Source: Membranipora membranacea (Eukaryota; Bryozoa; Gymnolaemata; Cheilostomatida; Membraniporidae). From it: a stretch of DNA of 64,000 bases. The notes under the pieces were generated by a model, which was not told where the DNA came from, made no database searches, and saw only the letters and a list, made by a program, of their open reading frames with translations. The position numbers and the translations under genes were made by a program. The first letter of the stretch is position 1, and each line of letters opens with the position of its first letter. Below, in pieces: positions 58,701 to 62,856 of this stretch. The DNA lies in NCBI GenBank assembly GCA_914767715.1, contig OU612075.1:10416001-10480000 (forward strand), in the 5' to 3' direction.

Positions 58701-60782
58701 GATGTCACTTGATTTGGACTGTACTTCATTAGTACAGACTTTGGCAGTTCCAAGTGGTTTGTACACCGGGCAGTGATTAAAGCGAATGGCATCAAAATAT
58801 CCCCAGGATGTAGATAGCAATCATCATGAGAACACTTGTTTCTGTTAAAATGATATAAAGTATAATATGATATGAAAAATCTCACTGTGACTGACTGTTG
58901 ATTTTTAGATCCACAGAGAGTTGTCTCACCCAGTGCATCATATCACTCAGTACAATCACAGAGTCACTCTCAGCCTTCCTACACTCCAAGGTATGATCTC
59001 TCTCTCTCTCTAAATTAACTTAACATACTATTTTTGATAATATTTGATTATTTGGATTCAAATGTTCAAACTGTGCAGAAAATGTTCAAACTGTGTAGAA
59101 AATGTTCGAACTGTGCAGAAAATGTTCAAGCGTTCAAAAGCGATTTGCAACATTTGTTGTCTGCTTCCTTGAAATAGCCTCCCCCGCCTTCCATTACCAA
59201 CTGACCCTTCTAATTTTCAATTCACACAAGAAGAGTCATAATTATACTGACTTATCTTTACCTTATTATATTTTGTATAGACGAGGAGCAGCAGCAGCAG
59301 ATAGATATAACACATTAGATGATCCTAACTCGGAACGAGGCTATGACGATAGACTAGCTAGTTACACTGACGTCACAGACGATGCACCTAGTAGTAGTAG
59401 CCACCAACAGGATATACCTGATCATAGACATAGAACAAATCCCTTTAGCAATACTAGTGAGTTGAATTGAAATTAGTTTTTTCTCTAAAACAAATTGACC
59501 ACAGAGGGCAAAACCTCTCTCTGAAAATAAAAACTGAACACTATCTACCATTTTATCAAGGCCAGTTGGCATTGCAGTCATTTTTTAAATCTTGGCTATT
59601 CCTAACATTGGCTTCTTGTTGTCCCATCTTGATGACTTCACCAACCCTGACCGATGTAATCTACTACTGTAAAGGATGTTAATCTGAAATTGAGTTGTCT
59701 TCTATGTAAATTGGAAATTCTTGTTGGCTTGTTCATTCAAAAGGGCCAACCATTCTTACTATTTATAAAGACCCCAACCCGACAGTTCTAATTGCTGTTC
59801 ACCAACAGAGATGTACACAATTTAATATTAATCAGAGAACAATGTGACAATGCATCTTTTGACATTTTCTTTGTTGTTTGTGTAGACACATCAGGAGGTC
59901 AAAGAAGACCAGAGTATAATATAGATGAATCGAGACAGGAGAGAGATGATAGGTGGAATGATGAATATTATGACTCCGATAGAACTTTACCTGCTGGTAA
60001 TCATTGTTACTCTACATTCGTAGAGCCTTTACATAATATGAACGGAGTACCCTAGAGTAGTAAAGATCTGGAATATTGAAATTTATGGCCAGTATTATTT
60101 TCTCATCGTCTTTACTTTTACTTTACAAAAATTACGAGCTTGAATTAGGTCAACCCCAATTTGGCTCATTGTAGACAATCACTGATTAAATTCGTCAATT
60201 TGAACTACCCTAGAGGATGAAATATTAGCAAAAGTTGTCTACAATGAGAAACAACTTGAGACCATGTTGCTCCTATATATACTAGCCTGTCAAGACAAGC
60301 TACGCCTATACCTGCTCGTGCTTCATATTTCAATTTAATTGCGAAATCAGCTGGTCTAATGATTGTGTGCTCTGTCTATTATTGTCCCATTGTAAGAACA
60401 TGCTAAATACTTAAACCGATGGTCACTCGACAGTAACATTTTTACAGATTATCCCGTCTCACGCCATCGATCATCCTATCATGGACGTAACGCACTACTA
60501 GATATAGACCCGCAGCAAATACAACAAACGATGCCGCGGCAGGAGTCCATTGAACAGAACGATGACCGCCATTATGAGGATCAGTACGATCAAGAACATT
60601 TTGAGATGAGAGAAAGGTACAACTCTCCGCCTCCACCAGCTAACAGGGGAGGCAACGATAACTATGCTGTGACCTTGACCTCACCATCAGGGTCAAGGCC
60701 AAATTATAACATGGGTGCAGCTGGCAGTGGACAGACAAACAGATTACCAGATGAAGATGAAGAGGATGGAGACTGGTGCTAG
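8776..60782 (+). CDS. Cav2: voltage-gated calcium channel alpha1 subunit, Cav2 (N/P/Q-like) type, 5' truncated by window
   Basis: This is the pore-forming subunit of a high-voltage-activated presynaptic-type Ca2+ channel: four six-segment domains in the plasma membrane that open on depolarisation. Forty-seven consecutive exons join in frame to about 2,115 codons ending in TAG at 60780-60782. The selectivity filter is EEEE: TMEGWT (I), LTGEDWN (II), TTGEGWP (III), STGEAWQ (IV). Cav2 rather than Cav1 is supported by [10 protein letters not shown] after pore [20 protein letters not shown] in IS4, [20 protein letters not shown] at IIS6, and the C-terminal GDWC (vertebrate Cav2.1/2.2 end in DxWC). 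The II-III linker is short (about 130 residues), so no vertebrate-like synprint region is present. The start codon and IS1-S3 are not in the window. Alternative exons are listed separately. Two minus-strand genes lie in its introns. Confidence 0.97.
10900..10985 (+). repeat. degenerate duplicate of the exon-4 3' end and splice donor
   Basis: The sequence from ggtgctgtctgg onward closely repeats 10730-10812, which spans the last codons of the IS6 exon, its donor and the first ~70 nt of the intron. The copy has ataag where the functional donor has gtaag, so it should not splice. Confidence 0.8.
11297..12737 (+). CDS. Cav2: Cav2 exons 5-6: I-II linker with alpha-interaction domain
   Basis: The exons are 11297-11472 and 12581-12737. 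Exon 5 begins [19 protein letters not shown] and holds the [20 protein letters not shown]. Its conserved Leu, Gly-Tyr, Trp-Ile and Ala-Glu-Glu match the Cav beta-subunit and G-beta-gamma contact site. Exon 6 is a basic and then acidic linker ending [12 protein letters not shown] before IIS1. The whole I-II linker is about 115 residues, near the vertebrate Cav2 size. Confidence 0.95.
11492..11762 (+). mobile_element. tRNA-derived SINE, copy 1
   Basis: After agtaggagtagg comes a tRNA-like head with box A tggctcagttgg and box B ggtcaaatccc, then a roughly 180-bp tRNA-unrelated body and a T-rich 3' end. A second copy with the same head and body lies on the minus strand at 37015-37275. It is in the sense orientation of Cav2, 19 nt after the exon-5 donor. 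Confidence 0.85.
11890..11965. repeat. 38-bp tandem duplication
   Basis: Two identical 38-bp units beginning catgtacatgcatacttaca abut each other, followed by a partial third. The interval is intronic. Confidence 0.93.
12126..12195. repeat. (AAT)n-like low-complexity AT tract
   Basis: Runs of aataataataa and ataatataata without coding potential, intronic. Confidence 0.8.
12973..17924 (+). CDS. Cav2: Cav2 exons 7-11: domain II (IIS1 to IIS6)
   Basis: The exons are 12973-13100, 13462-13690, 15721-15925, 17242-17362 and 17824-17924. They encode IIS1 ([10 protein letters not shown]...), IIS2-S4 with [10 protein letters not shown] and [15 protein letters not shown], the S4-S5 linker and IIS5 with [11 protein letters not shown], pore II with [14 protein letters not shown], and IIS6 [20 protein letters not shown]. 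It ends in a Glu/Ala-rich stretch opening the II-III linker. The IIS6 codon for Tyr is split across the 17362/17824 junction. Confidence 0.95.
13732..13950. mobile_element. MITE family B, copy 1
   Basis: The ends actttgggggttctt and aagaccccccagt are inverted repeats. The interior shares blocks with 32750-33002, such as a (c)tca(g)tgggt...tgctagggg head and gctcatt...attgcaag tail. It is non-coding and lies in the intron after the IIS4 exon. Confidence 0.6.
15012..15129. mobile_element. foldback (hairpin) element
   Basis: Arms of about 48 bp (ttaaactgtgctgggatagc and its near reverse complement ending cagtttaaa) surround a short loop. It is intronic and non-coding. Confidence 0.75.
18564..18575 (+). 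CDS. Cav2: Cav2 12-nt microexon in the II-III linker
   Basis: The 12 bases gcttcggaaatg encode Ala-Ser-Glu-Met. The acceptor tttatttcatttcag is strong and a gtaaat donor follows. Both neighbours (17924 and 20660) are phase 0, so it can be included or skipped without changing frame. It is inferred from splice signals and phase only. Confidence 0.6.
18726..19020. mobile_element. MITE-like element with ~50-bp inverted ends
   Basis: 18726-18775 and the reverse complement of 18971-19020 align over about 50 bp, with a core block tgtttccatatgaa. The interior is GC-richer than the surroundings. It lies in the intron between the microexon and 20660. Confidence 0.65.
20498..20535. repeat. (TGAG)n microsatellite
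   Basis: About nine perfect four-base units, intronic, 125 nt before exon 20660. Confidence 0.95.
20660..21396 (+). CDS. Cav2: Cav2 exons 13-14: II-III linker
   Basis: The exons are 20660-20843 and 21282-21396. They encode a polar, Ala/Thr/Lys-rich stretch followed by a strongly acidic patch ([17 protein letters not shown]) and then [17 protein letters not shown], the conserved lead-in to IIIS1. The acidic patch is linker-specific. No region of vertebrate synprint length is present. Confidence 0.93.
21621..23527 (+). CDS. Cav2: Cav2 exons 15-16: IIIS1 to IIIS3
   Basis: The exons are 21621-21810 and 23421-23527. They encode [17 protein letters not shown] of IIIS1, [16 protein letters not shown]2, and IIIS3 ([18 protein letters not shown]). 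Exon 16 ends with two bases of a codon; the next exon can be 28255 directly or any of three candidate microexons. Confidence 0.95.
21852..22140 (+). mobile_element. tRNA-derived SINE, second type
   Basis: A tRNA-like head has a good box B (ggtttgattccc) and a weaker box A around tctgatggttaa. A body of about 230 bp unlike the SINE at 11492 follows, with an A-rich end (aaagaaagaataaaa). It is in the sense orientation of Cav2, 42 nt past the exon-15 donor. Confidence 0.65.
23200..23300. repeat. degenerate short repeats of cctcaaagattt type
   Basis: Blocks like aatcctcaaagattt, acccccaaagatttt and aatcctcagggttt recur every 25-30 bp. A plus-strand ORF over it reads repeated NPQRF/NPQGF, but this follows from the repeat. 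It is intronic, 120 nt before exon 23421. Confidence 0.55.
24075..24101. repeat. dispersed palindromic motif, copy 2
   Basis: gttgcctgtcttg followed by its near reverse complement; same family as 3994-4018. Confidence 0.7.
24214..24240 (+). CDS. Cav2: Cav2 candidate microexon a, IIIS3-S4 linker (27 nt)
   Basis: The acceptor is a pyrimidine-rich tract ending gaccccag and the donor is gtaaga. The phase fits exon 16 (two bases left over) and exon 28255 (one base needed), and 27 nt keeps the frame. It would insert the acidic sequence DEGEDESG. It would be an optional cassette between the IIIS3 helix and the S4 voltage sensor. Confidence 0.55.
25376..25520. repeat. AT-rich aattatt-type tandem tract
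   Basis: Repeats of aataattatta/aaaattatt over about 140 bp, intronic. Confidence 0.85.
26056..26073 (+). CDS. Cav2: Cav2 candidate microexon b, IIIS3-S4 linker (18 nt)
   Basis: The acceptor ttttctttctcgaacag is good; the donor gtgatt is mediocre. The 18 nt keep the frame and would insert WHDKQ plus flanking split codons. It is weaker than candidate a. Confidence 0.3.
27770..27796 (+). CDS. Cav2: Cav2 candidate microexon c, IIIS3-S4 linker (27 nt)
   Basis: A T-rich acceptor ends ttggtag, and the donor gtttgt is the same hexamer used by the exons ending at 12737, 31137, 31660 and 58060. The phase fits and 27 nt keep the frame. It would insert AADGYISE. It may be mutually exclusive with candidates a and b. 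Confidence 0.4.
28255..30027 (+). CDS. Cav2: Cav2 exons 17-20: IIIS4 to IIIS6
   Basis: The exons are 28255-28366, 28701-28861, 29355-29504 and 29826-30027. They encode the IIIS3-S4 linker [11 protein letters not shown] and S4 with [18 protein letters not shown]5 ([11 protein letters not shown]), pore III ([13 protein letters not shown]), and IIIS6 with [20 protein letters not shown], which opens the III-IV linker. Confidence 0.95.
30445..30609 (+). CDS. Cav2: Cav2 exon 21: III-IV linker and IVS1
   Basis: It encodes 55 residues in phase 0 at both ends: [20 protein letters not shown] of the III-IV linker, then IVS1 ending [10 protein letters not shown]. It is followed by the alternative pair 31009/31529, which both start Tyr-Tyr-Lys. 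Confidence 0.95.
31009..31137 (+). CDS. Cav2: Cav2 exon 22a: IVS1-S2 loop and IVS2, first of a tandem alternative pair
   Basis: It encodes 43 residues, phase 0 at both ends, from [20 protein letters not shown] to [13 protein letters not shown]. It is homologous to 31529-31660: same start (YYK), same end (FNPK), and the same donor hexamer gtttgt. Either exon alone completes domain IV; inclusion of both would duplicate IVS2. Mutually exclusive use is therefore expected but not shown by sequence alone. Confidence 0.9.
31529..31660 (+). CDS. Cav2: Cav2 exon 22b: IVS1-S2 loop and IVS2, second of a tandem alternative pair
   Basis: It encodes 44 residues, phase 0, from [20 protein letters not shown] to [13 protein letters not shown]. 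Compared with 22a, the extracellular loop differs strongly (Lys/Ala-rich rather than Glu/Tyr/Phe-rich) while IVS2 is conserved. The acceptor is ttttattgcatag and the donor gtttgt. Confidence 0.92.
32582..32665 (+). CDS. Cav2: Cav2 exon 23: IVS3
   Basis: It encodes 28 residues, phase 0: [20 protein letters not shown] and on to FVTNLS. This is the conserved IVS3 helix with its Asp. The donor is gtaagt. Confidence 0.95.
32750..33002. mobile_element. MITE family B, copy 2
   Basis: The ends cagggggtctttaaattaga and ttctaattgcaagaatccct are inverted repeats of about 20 bp. It contains a ctcactcagtgagtgagtga block and shares structure with 13732-13950. It is intronic. Confidence 0.65.
33266..33295 (+). 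CDS. Cav2: Cav2 exon 24: 30-nt acidic microexon, IVS3-S4 linker
   Basis: It encodes [10 protein letters not shown] in phase 0 at both ends, with acceptor tatatttag and a perfect gtaagt donor. It sits at the position where vertebrate Cav2 genes have a tiny alternative exon (ET or NP), known to tune gating. It could be cassette or constitutive. Confidence 0.75.
33669..33717. repeat. small hairpin with catagactta ends, copy 1
   Basis: catagacttattac and attattaagtctatg form an inverted repeat around an AT-rich loop. The same ends recur at 47464-47502. Confidence 0.65.
34082..34207 (+). CDS. Cav2: Cav2 exon 25: IVS4 and S4-S5 linker
   Basis: It encodes 42 residues, phase 0: [20 protein letters not shown], continuing [20 protein letters not shown]. 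The S4 arginines are intact. The 9.2 kb intron after it contains the minus-strand gene 35244-41164. Confidence 0.95.
34208..35243. other. Cav2 intron start and 3' flank of the nested minus-strand gene
   Basis: I see no exon. Minus-strand AATAAA motifs at 34679-34684 and 34620-34625 are candidate poly(A) signals for the nested gene, whose stop codon is at 35246. Confidence 0.4.
35244..35743 (-). CDS. nested gene exons 9-10: C-terminus
   Basis: Exon 35743-35699 is 45 nt ([15 protein letters not shown]). Exon 35300-35244 is 57 nt ([18 protein letters not shown], stop TAA). The last exon is short and its acceptor (tttccatctgcag) is the main support, so the end is less certain than the rest. Confidence 0.7.
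35244..41164 (-). CDS. unrecognised single-pass membrane protein with many tyrosine motifs, ten coding exons
   Basis: Exons on the minus strand are 41164-40713, 39761-39649, 39234-39001, 38352-38290, 38050-37932, 37362-37295, 36702-36579, 36148-35954, 35743-35699 and 35300-35244. From ATG 41152 they join in frame to 485 residues. Residues 1-120 are Thr/Ser/Ala-rich with four N-glycosylation sequons. A membrane helix (about 123-145, [20 protein letters not shown]) follows. The 340-residue polar tail carries NPYVDN, EYMEPE, STYYVI (ITIM-like), DIYENY (YxN), PYMDM (YxxM), DYMNN (YxN) and ends SKHLSR. No signal peptide is seen, so a reverse signal-anchor topology is likely. I infer a docking protein that recruits SH2-domain proteins after phosphorylation. 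I do not recognise the family. It lies wholly within a Cav2 intron, antisense. Confidence 0.8.
35954..36148 (-). CDS. nested gene exon 8: acidic segment with YMDM and YMNN
   Basis: It encodes 65 residues, phase 0 at both ends. SPYMDMS fits the PI3K p85 SH2 pattern YxxM; SDYMNNEE fits the Grb2 pattern Yx[14 protein letters not shown] repeat lies between them, and the exon ends QQQEEETYE. Confidence 0.85.
36579..37362 (-). CDS. nested gene exons 6-7
   Basis: The exons are 37362-37295 ([18 protein letters not shown]) and 36702-36579 (THHSVGSGS, then [12 protein letters not shown] and an Ala run). A tRNA-derived SINE lies in the intron between them, 19 nt after the exon-6 donor. Confidence 0.8.
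37015..37275 (-). mobile_element. tRNA-derived SINE, copy 2 of the 11492 family
   Basis: On the minus strand it reads agtaggagtaggaggtggct, then box A tggctcagttgg and box B gggtttgaatccc, then the same body as 11492-11762 (ctccgacctgcctgcaaaca; ccgcccatgct) and a T-rich end. It is sense to the nested gene. Confidence 0.88.
37932..38352 (-). CDS. nested gene exons 4-5: Pro-rich segment and ITIM-like motif
   Basis: The exons are 38352-38290 and 38050-37932. They encode Ser/Lys-rich [16 protein letters not shown], then [12 protein letters not shown] (an SH3-ligand-like Pro cluster) and [10 protein letters not shown], which fits the S/I/V/LxYxxI/V/L pattern. Confidence 0.82.
39001..39761 (-). 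CDS. nested gene exons 2-3: membrane-proximal cytoplasmic region
   Basis: The exons are 39761-39649 and 39234-39001. They begin with the basic stop-transfer [11 protein letters not shown], then NPYVDNPN, and [17 protein letters not shown] followed by a Lys/Pro/Arg-rich stretch ([20 protein letters not shown]). Phases are 2-1 and 1-1 with clean GT-AG borders. Confidence 0.82.
40271..40406. mobile_element. foldback element, near-perfect hairpin
   Basis: The left arm starts agcttagaccaagtttggtc and the right arm ends ttgttctagcctaagct. They pair over about 65 bp with a tight centre, tcacgccgcagtggcgtga. It is non-coding and lies in intron 1 of the nested gene. A half-similar stretch occurs near 17475-17515 (tgtccaaactgcctgcattc). 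Confidence 0.8.
40713..41164 (-). CDS. nested gene exon 1: start, Ser/Thr-rich ectodomain, membrane helix
   Basis: A splice acceptor (gtaaaatttcag) opens the exon. The first ATG is 12 nt in (41152), with A at -3 and G at +4. A 27-bp unit encoding TDINMATTT is tandemly duplicated at 41111-41164, which also duplicates the start codon. Sequons are NST, NAS, NIT and NST. The donor gtgagt follows the helix at LLYFR. Confidence 0.82.
41165..43401. other. 5' region of the nested gene and rest of the Cav2 IVS4-IVS5 intron
   Basis: A minus-strand donor (gaaaag/gtaaga, last exon base 41596) marks a likely untranslated first exon of the nested gene. The frame that would run in phase 0 into 41164 hits a TAA just before it. 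A GC-richer patch at 42745-42960 may be an old retroelement fragment; I cannot classify it. Poly-C runs occur near 41900 and 42480-42525. No further exon is seen. Confidence 0.45.
43402..44874 (+). CDS. Cav2: Cav2 exons 26-29: IVS5, pore IV, IVS6, start of C-tail
   Basis: The exons are 43402-43467 ([20 protein letters not shown]), 43851-43948, 44304-44466 and 44747-44874. Pore IV is [15 protein letters not shown]. Two cysteine-bearing turret segments precede IVS6, which ends [38 protein letters not shown] opens the EF-hand-like region. Confidence 0.95.
45316..48719 (+). CDS. Cav2: Cav2 exons 30-33: EF-hand, pre-IQ and IQ region
   Basis: The exons are 45316-45412 ([20 protein letters not shown]), 45956-46061 (pre-[20 protein letters not shown]), 47956-48060 ([20 protein letters not shown]) and 48607-48719 ([17 protein letters not shown]). 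This is the calmodulin-regulation module. The IQ core is divergent: vertebrate Cav2 has an Ile-Met pair where this protein reads Ile-Ile, with Glu-Asn-Trp following. Confidence 0.93.
47464..47502. repeat. small hairpin with catagactta ends, copy 2
   Basis: catagacttaatatcaataa pairs with ttattattaagtctatg. Same termini as 33669-33717. Confidence 0.65.
49261..54825 (+). CDS. Cav2: Cav2 exons 34-38: proximal C-terminal tail
   Basis: The exons are 49261-49307 ([15 protein letters not shown]), 51021-51099 (basic, [20 protein letters not shown]), 53454-53642, 54284-54483 (contains [10 protein letters not shown] and [10 protein letters not shown]) and 54666-54825 (Gln/His-rich, [19 protein letters not shown]). 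All join in phase. Function after the IQ region is not evident from motifs. Exon 53454 is overlapped antisense by a 198-codon ORF, which I treat as a shadow. Confidence 0.88.
52193..52262. repeat. (CCA/ACA)n trinucleotide repeat
   Basis: An imperfect run of ccaccacaaccaccacc-type triplets, intronic between exons 51021 and 53454. The His-rich or Thr-rich ORFs over it are repeat artefacts. Confidence 0.9.
55976..59996 (+). CDS. Cav2: Cav2 exons 39-46: distal C-terminal tail
   Basis: The exons are 55976-56015, 56329-56415, 57333-57432, 57912-58060, 58304-58558, 58909-58990, 59281-59456 and 59886-59996. The sequence is low-complexity, rich in Arg, Ser, Pro, Asp and Gln, as in Cav2 tails. [11 protein letters not shown] (end of exon 58304) and DRTLPADYP (junction 59996/60448) are possible SH3 ligands; RIM-binding proteins bind RxLPxxP-type motifs in Cav2 tails. 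The exon 57912 acceptor is weak (gatggcag), but its phase and frame fit. Six of the eight exons end in phase 1, the exceptions being 57333-57432 and 58909-58990, so several can be skipped without a frameshift. Confidence 0.88.
56548..56620. repeat. inverted repeat carrying the dispersed palindromic motif
   Basis: gtcttgacaagctttgttgg and the reverse complement of accaaaaaagtttgtcaaga pair around a C-rich loop. It is related to 3994-4018, 24075-24101 and 60283-60302. It is intronic. Confidence 0.7.
59061..59129. repeat. 20-bp tandem repeat, about 3.5 units
   Basis: Units aatgttcaaactgtgcagaa repeat with one substitution each; intronic. Confidence 0.93.
60283..60302. repeat. dispersed palindromic motif, copy 4
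   Basis: tagcctgtcaagacaagcta, a shortened form of the palindrome at 3994-4018, in the last Cav2 intron. Confidence 0.6.
60448..60782 (+). CDS. Cav2: Cav2 exon 47: last coding exon with C-terminal PDZ-type ligand
   Basis: It encodes 110 residues after a split Asp codon, ending [10 protein letters not shown] and TAG. Vertebrate Cav2.1 and Cav2.2 end in DxWC, the ligand for active-zone PDZ proteins (Mint1, RIM). The same end here identifies the gene as Cav2 and implies tethering at presynaptic release sites. The acceptor is catttttacag. Confidence 0.95.
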
Positions 60783-62039
60783 TGACTGAGAAATGATTCA
60801 AGTTGAATCGCTAGGAATGGGGAATTCCAATATTCTGCTTCGTGTATAGTTCCAATGAATTCTTAACCGCTGGATCAAACTGCAGCACAATCATTACCAT
60901 CAGTACTTTCTAAGCGCCGTTTGTGATATCAGTATAGGCAACATGTGGGAAACATGTGCAATTGTTATCCGGAAGATATCTTACTGACCCAAGATATTTA
61001 TGTCACCCTGCAATCATACAGATTTGTCAAACAAAGGGGTCTCCTATCCTTGGTTTACCATAATTCACTTATTTTAACTTATGCAAGTAAAATTGCTTTT
61101 ATGCAAGCACAACAAATATTTATGTTTATTTTGAGAGCACTATATTGCTGTCTGTTGTTCCTTTGGGTCGTTCTTCTCCAATTTTCAACCTCTGAAATTC
61201 TGTTGTGGTTTTCTGCGGTATTTTCTAAACAAAAAGTTATGGATTATATTATGTGCTGCACCTTTTGCATTCAAAACTGTGATACAGTCCACCGACTAAA
61301 TAGGGAAGAAGTATAAGGTCTGTCTAGAGTTTGACCTCAGAAAGACCTTCAGGCAGAGCTATTTTTATCAATTACGAAGGTTGCTGTGATTAATTTTATT
61401 TATGCAGCCTTGTGTAACTGAGTATTATACTTTATTTATTATGTATTTACTTTCATTAAATATAGACGTTAATATTTTTATGATCTGCCAAAAACTGTTC
61501 TCTGCCGTTTTACTCAAAGCTAGAGCCAGGCTGTTCCTGATAACAATTTATAACCATTTGGATTGACAAGACAGCATAGACATCCTTTGTGAGTGCAAGG
61601 CGCAGGCTAAAAATTAAATTCTAAAACATATGCATAATAATTATCATATATATTTTAAATCAAAATAGAATTCTGATAGCATTATGATTAATCCAATGAC
61701 TGTGCCCTCAAGTTTTGAGTTTTGAATCGGGGTATACTGAAACCTGGACAAAAAAGGGATTGTTAGTGAAGGGGTGGTTAGTGAACAAGACAAACTTCAA
61801 TGACAAGACATGGGTATCCTATAGGTGTAATCAAATGAAAGCCATCAAGACTATCACTTGCATCACTAATATGAATACACTATAAACCATAGCTATACCT
61901 TTATTAATTTTGACACCCCAAATCTACAAGTGAGAGTAAAGCTCAATAATCACCCTTGGTAGCTAAGCTTCTGTAAGCTCCTAGGCTATCGCAGCTATCA
62001 CAATGAGTTGGTCAGGGTGAATTTATTAAATAGTAGCTT
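60783..62039 (+). other. Cav2 3' untranslated / downstream region
   Basis: I see no coding exon. The 123-codon ORF at 60945-61316 has no recognisable content. ATTAAA at 61455-61460 is the first candidate poly(A) signal, about 675 nt past the stop codon; AATAAA occurs at 62389 (inside the repeat) and 62961. Confidence 0.4.
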
Positions 62040-62856
62040 GATTTTTTTCACCTTCTTTAATTGATCATCAGACTGAGTTTCGAGCTTTGCCAATCACAAC
62101 AACTATGGTGGTGTAGTGGTTAGGGTGCTGGACACGTGATCAGTGGCATACTGGTCGTGTGTTCGATCCCTGACTGGTACATTCCCATGCTTGTTCTTCG
62201 TTTCAGGTAGCTGGTGAGCAGCAGAGTTGGGAAATTGGTGAGAATTGGTTTCTTGTAGAGTTTGCAGACTGATTTGGTGGGATGGTGAGTCGACAAGAGT
62301 TCACAGCAGGAGTTGGTGAGTTGGTGACAGCAATCAGGTGGAGATGGTGAGTCGTACATCAGAATGTAGGGGATATAATCCACTGGAGAATAAAGAGGAG
62401 GGGGTTTTGTTTAAACTCCACAATTATTTAAGCACAGTTTTTTTAATTTAAAAAAAGCAATTGATGCATTTTGATAAAACCCCTTCCTTTTTATTCTCCA
62501 GTGGATTATATCCCCCTACATTCTGATGTAGCGACTCACCATCTCCACCTGATTGCTGTCACCAACGCACCAACTCCTGCTGGGAACTCTTGTCGACTCA
62601 CCATCCCACCAACTCAGTCTGCAAACTCTACAAGGAATCAACCCTCCGTATCACCAGCTCACCCACCAAACCTGCTGCTCACCAGCTATCTGAAACGAAG
62701 AACAAGCATGGGGATGCACTGGTCGGGGATCGAACCCAAGACCAGTATTCTACTGATCACAAGTCCAACACCCTAACCACTAAACCACCATAGTTGTTGT
62801 GAATGCAAAAGCTTGAAACTCAGTCTGATGATCAATTAAAGAAATTGAAAAAAATC
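62040..62856. repeat. large inverted repeat of a tRNA-like element, ~370-bp arms
   Basis: 62040-62412 and the reverse complement of 62474-62856 are closely similar along their length, separated by about 60 bp. Each arm has a tRNA-like head (left arm: box A tggtgtagtgg, box B gtgttcgatccc) and a body with repeated ggtgag/gttggtga words. It reads as two SINE copies head-out, or one foldback element. Confidence 0.88.

Noticed and set aside
62471-62793. Pro/Thr/Ser-rich ORFs
   Set aside because: They lie in the right arm of the large inverted repeat and mirror the left-arm ORF at 62120-62383.
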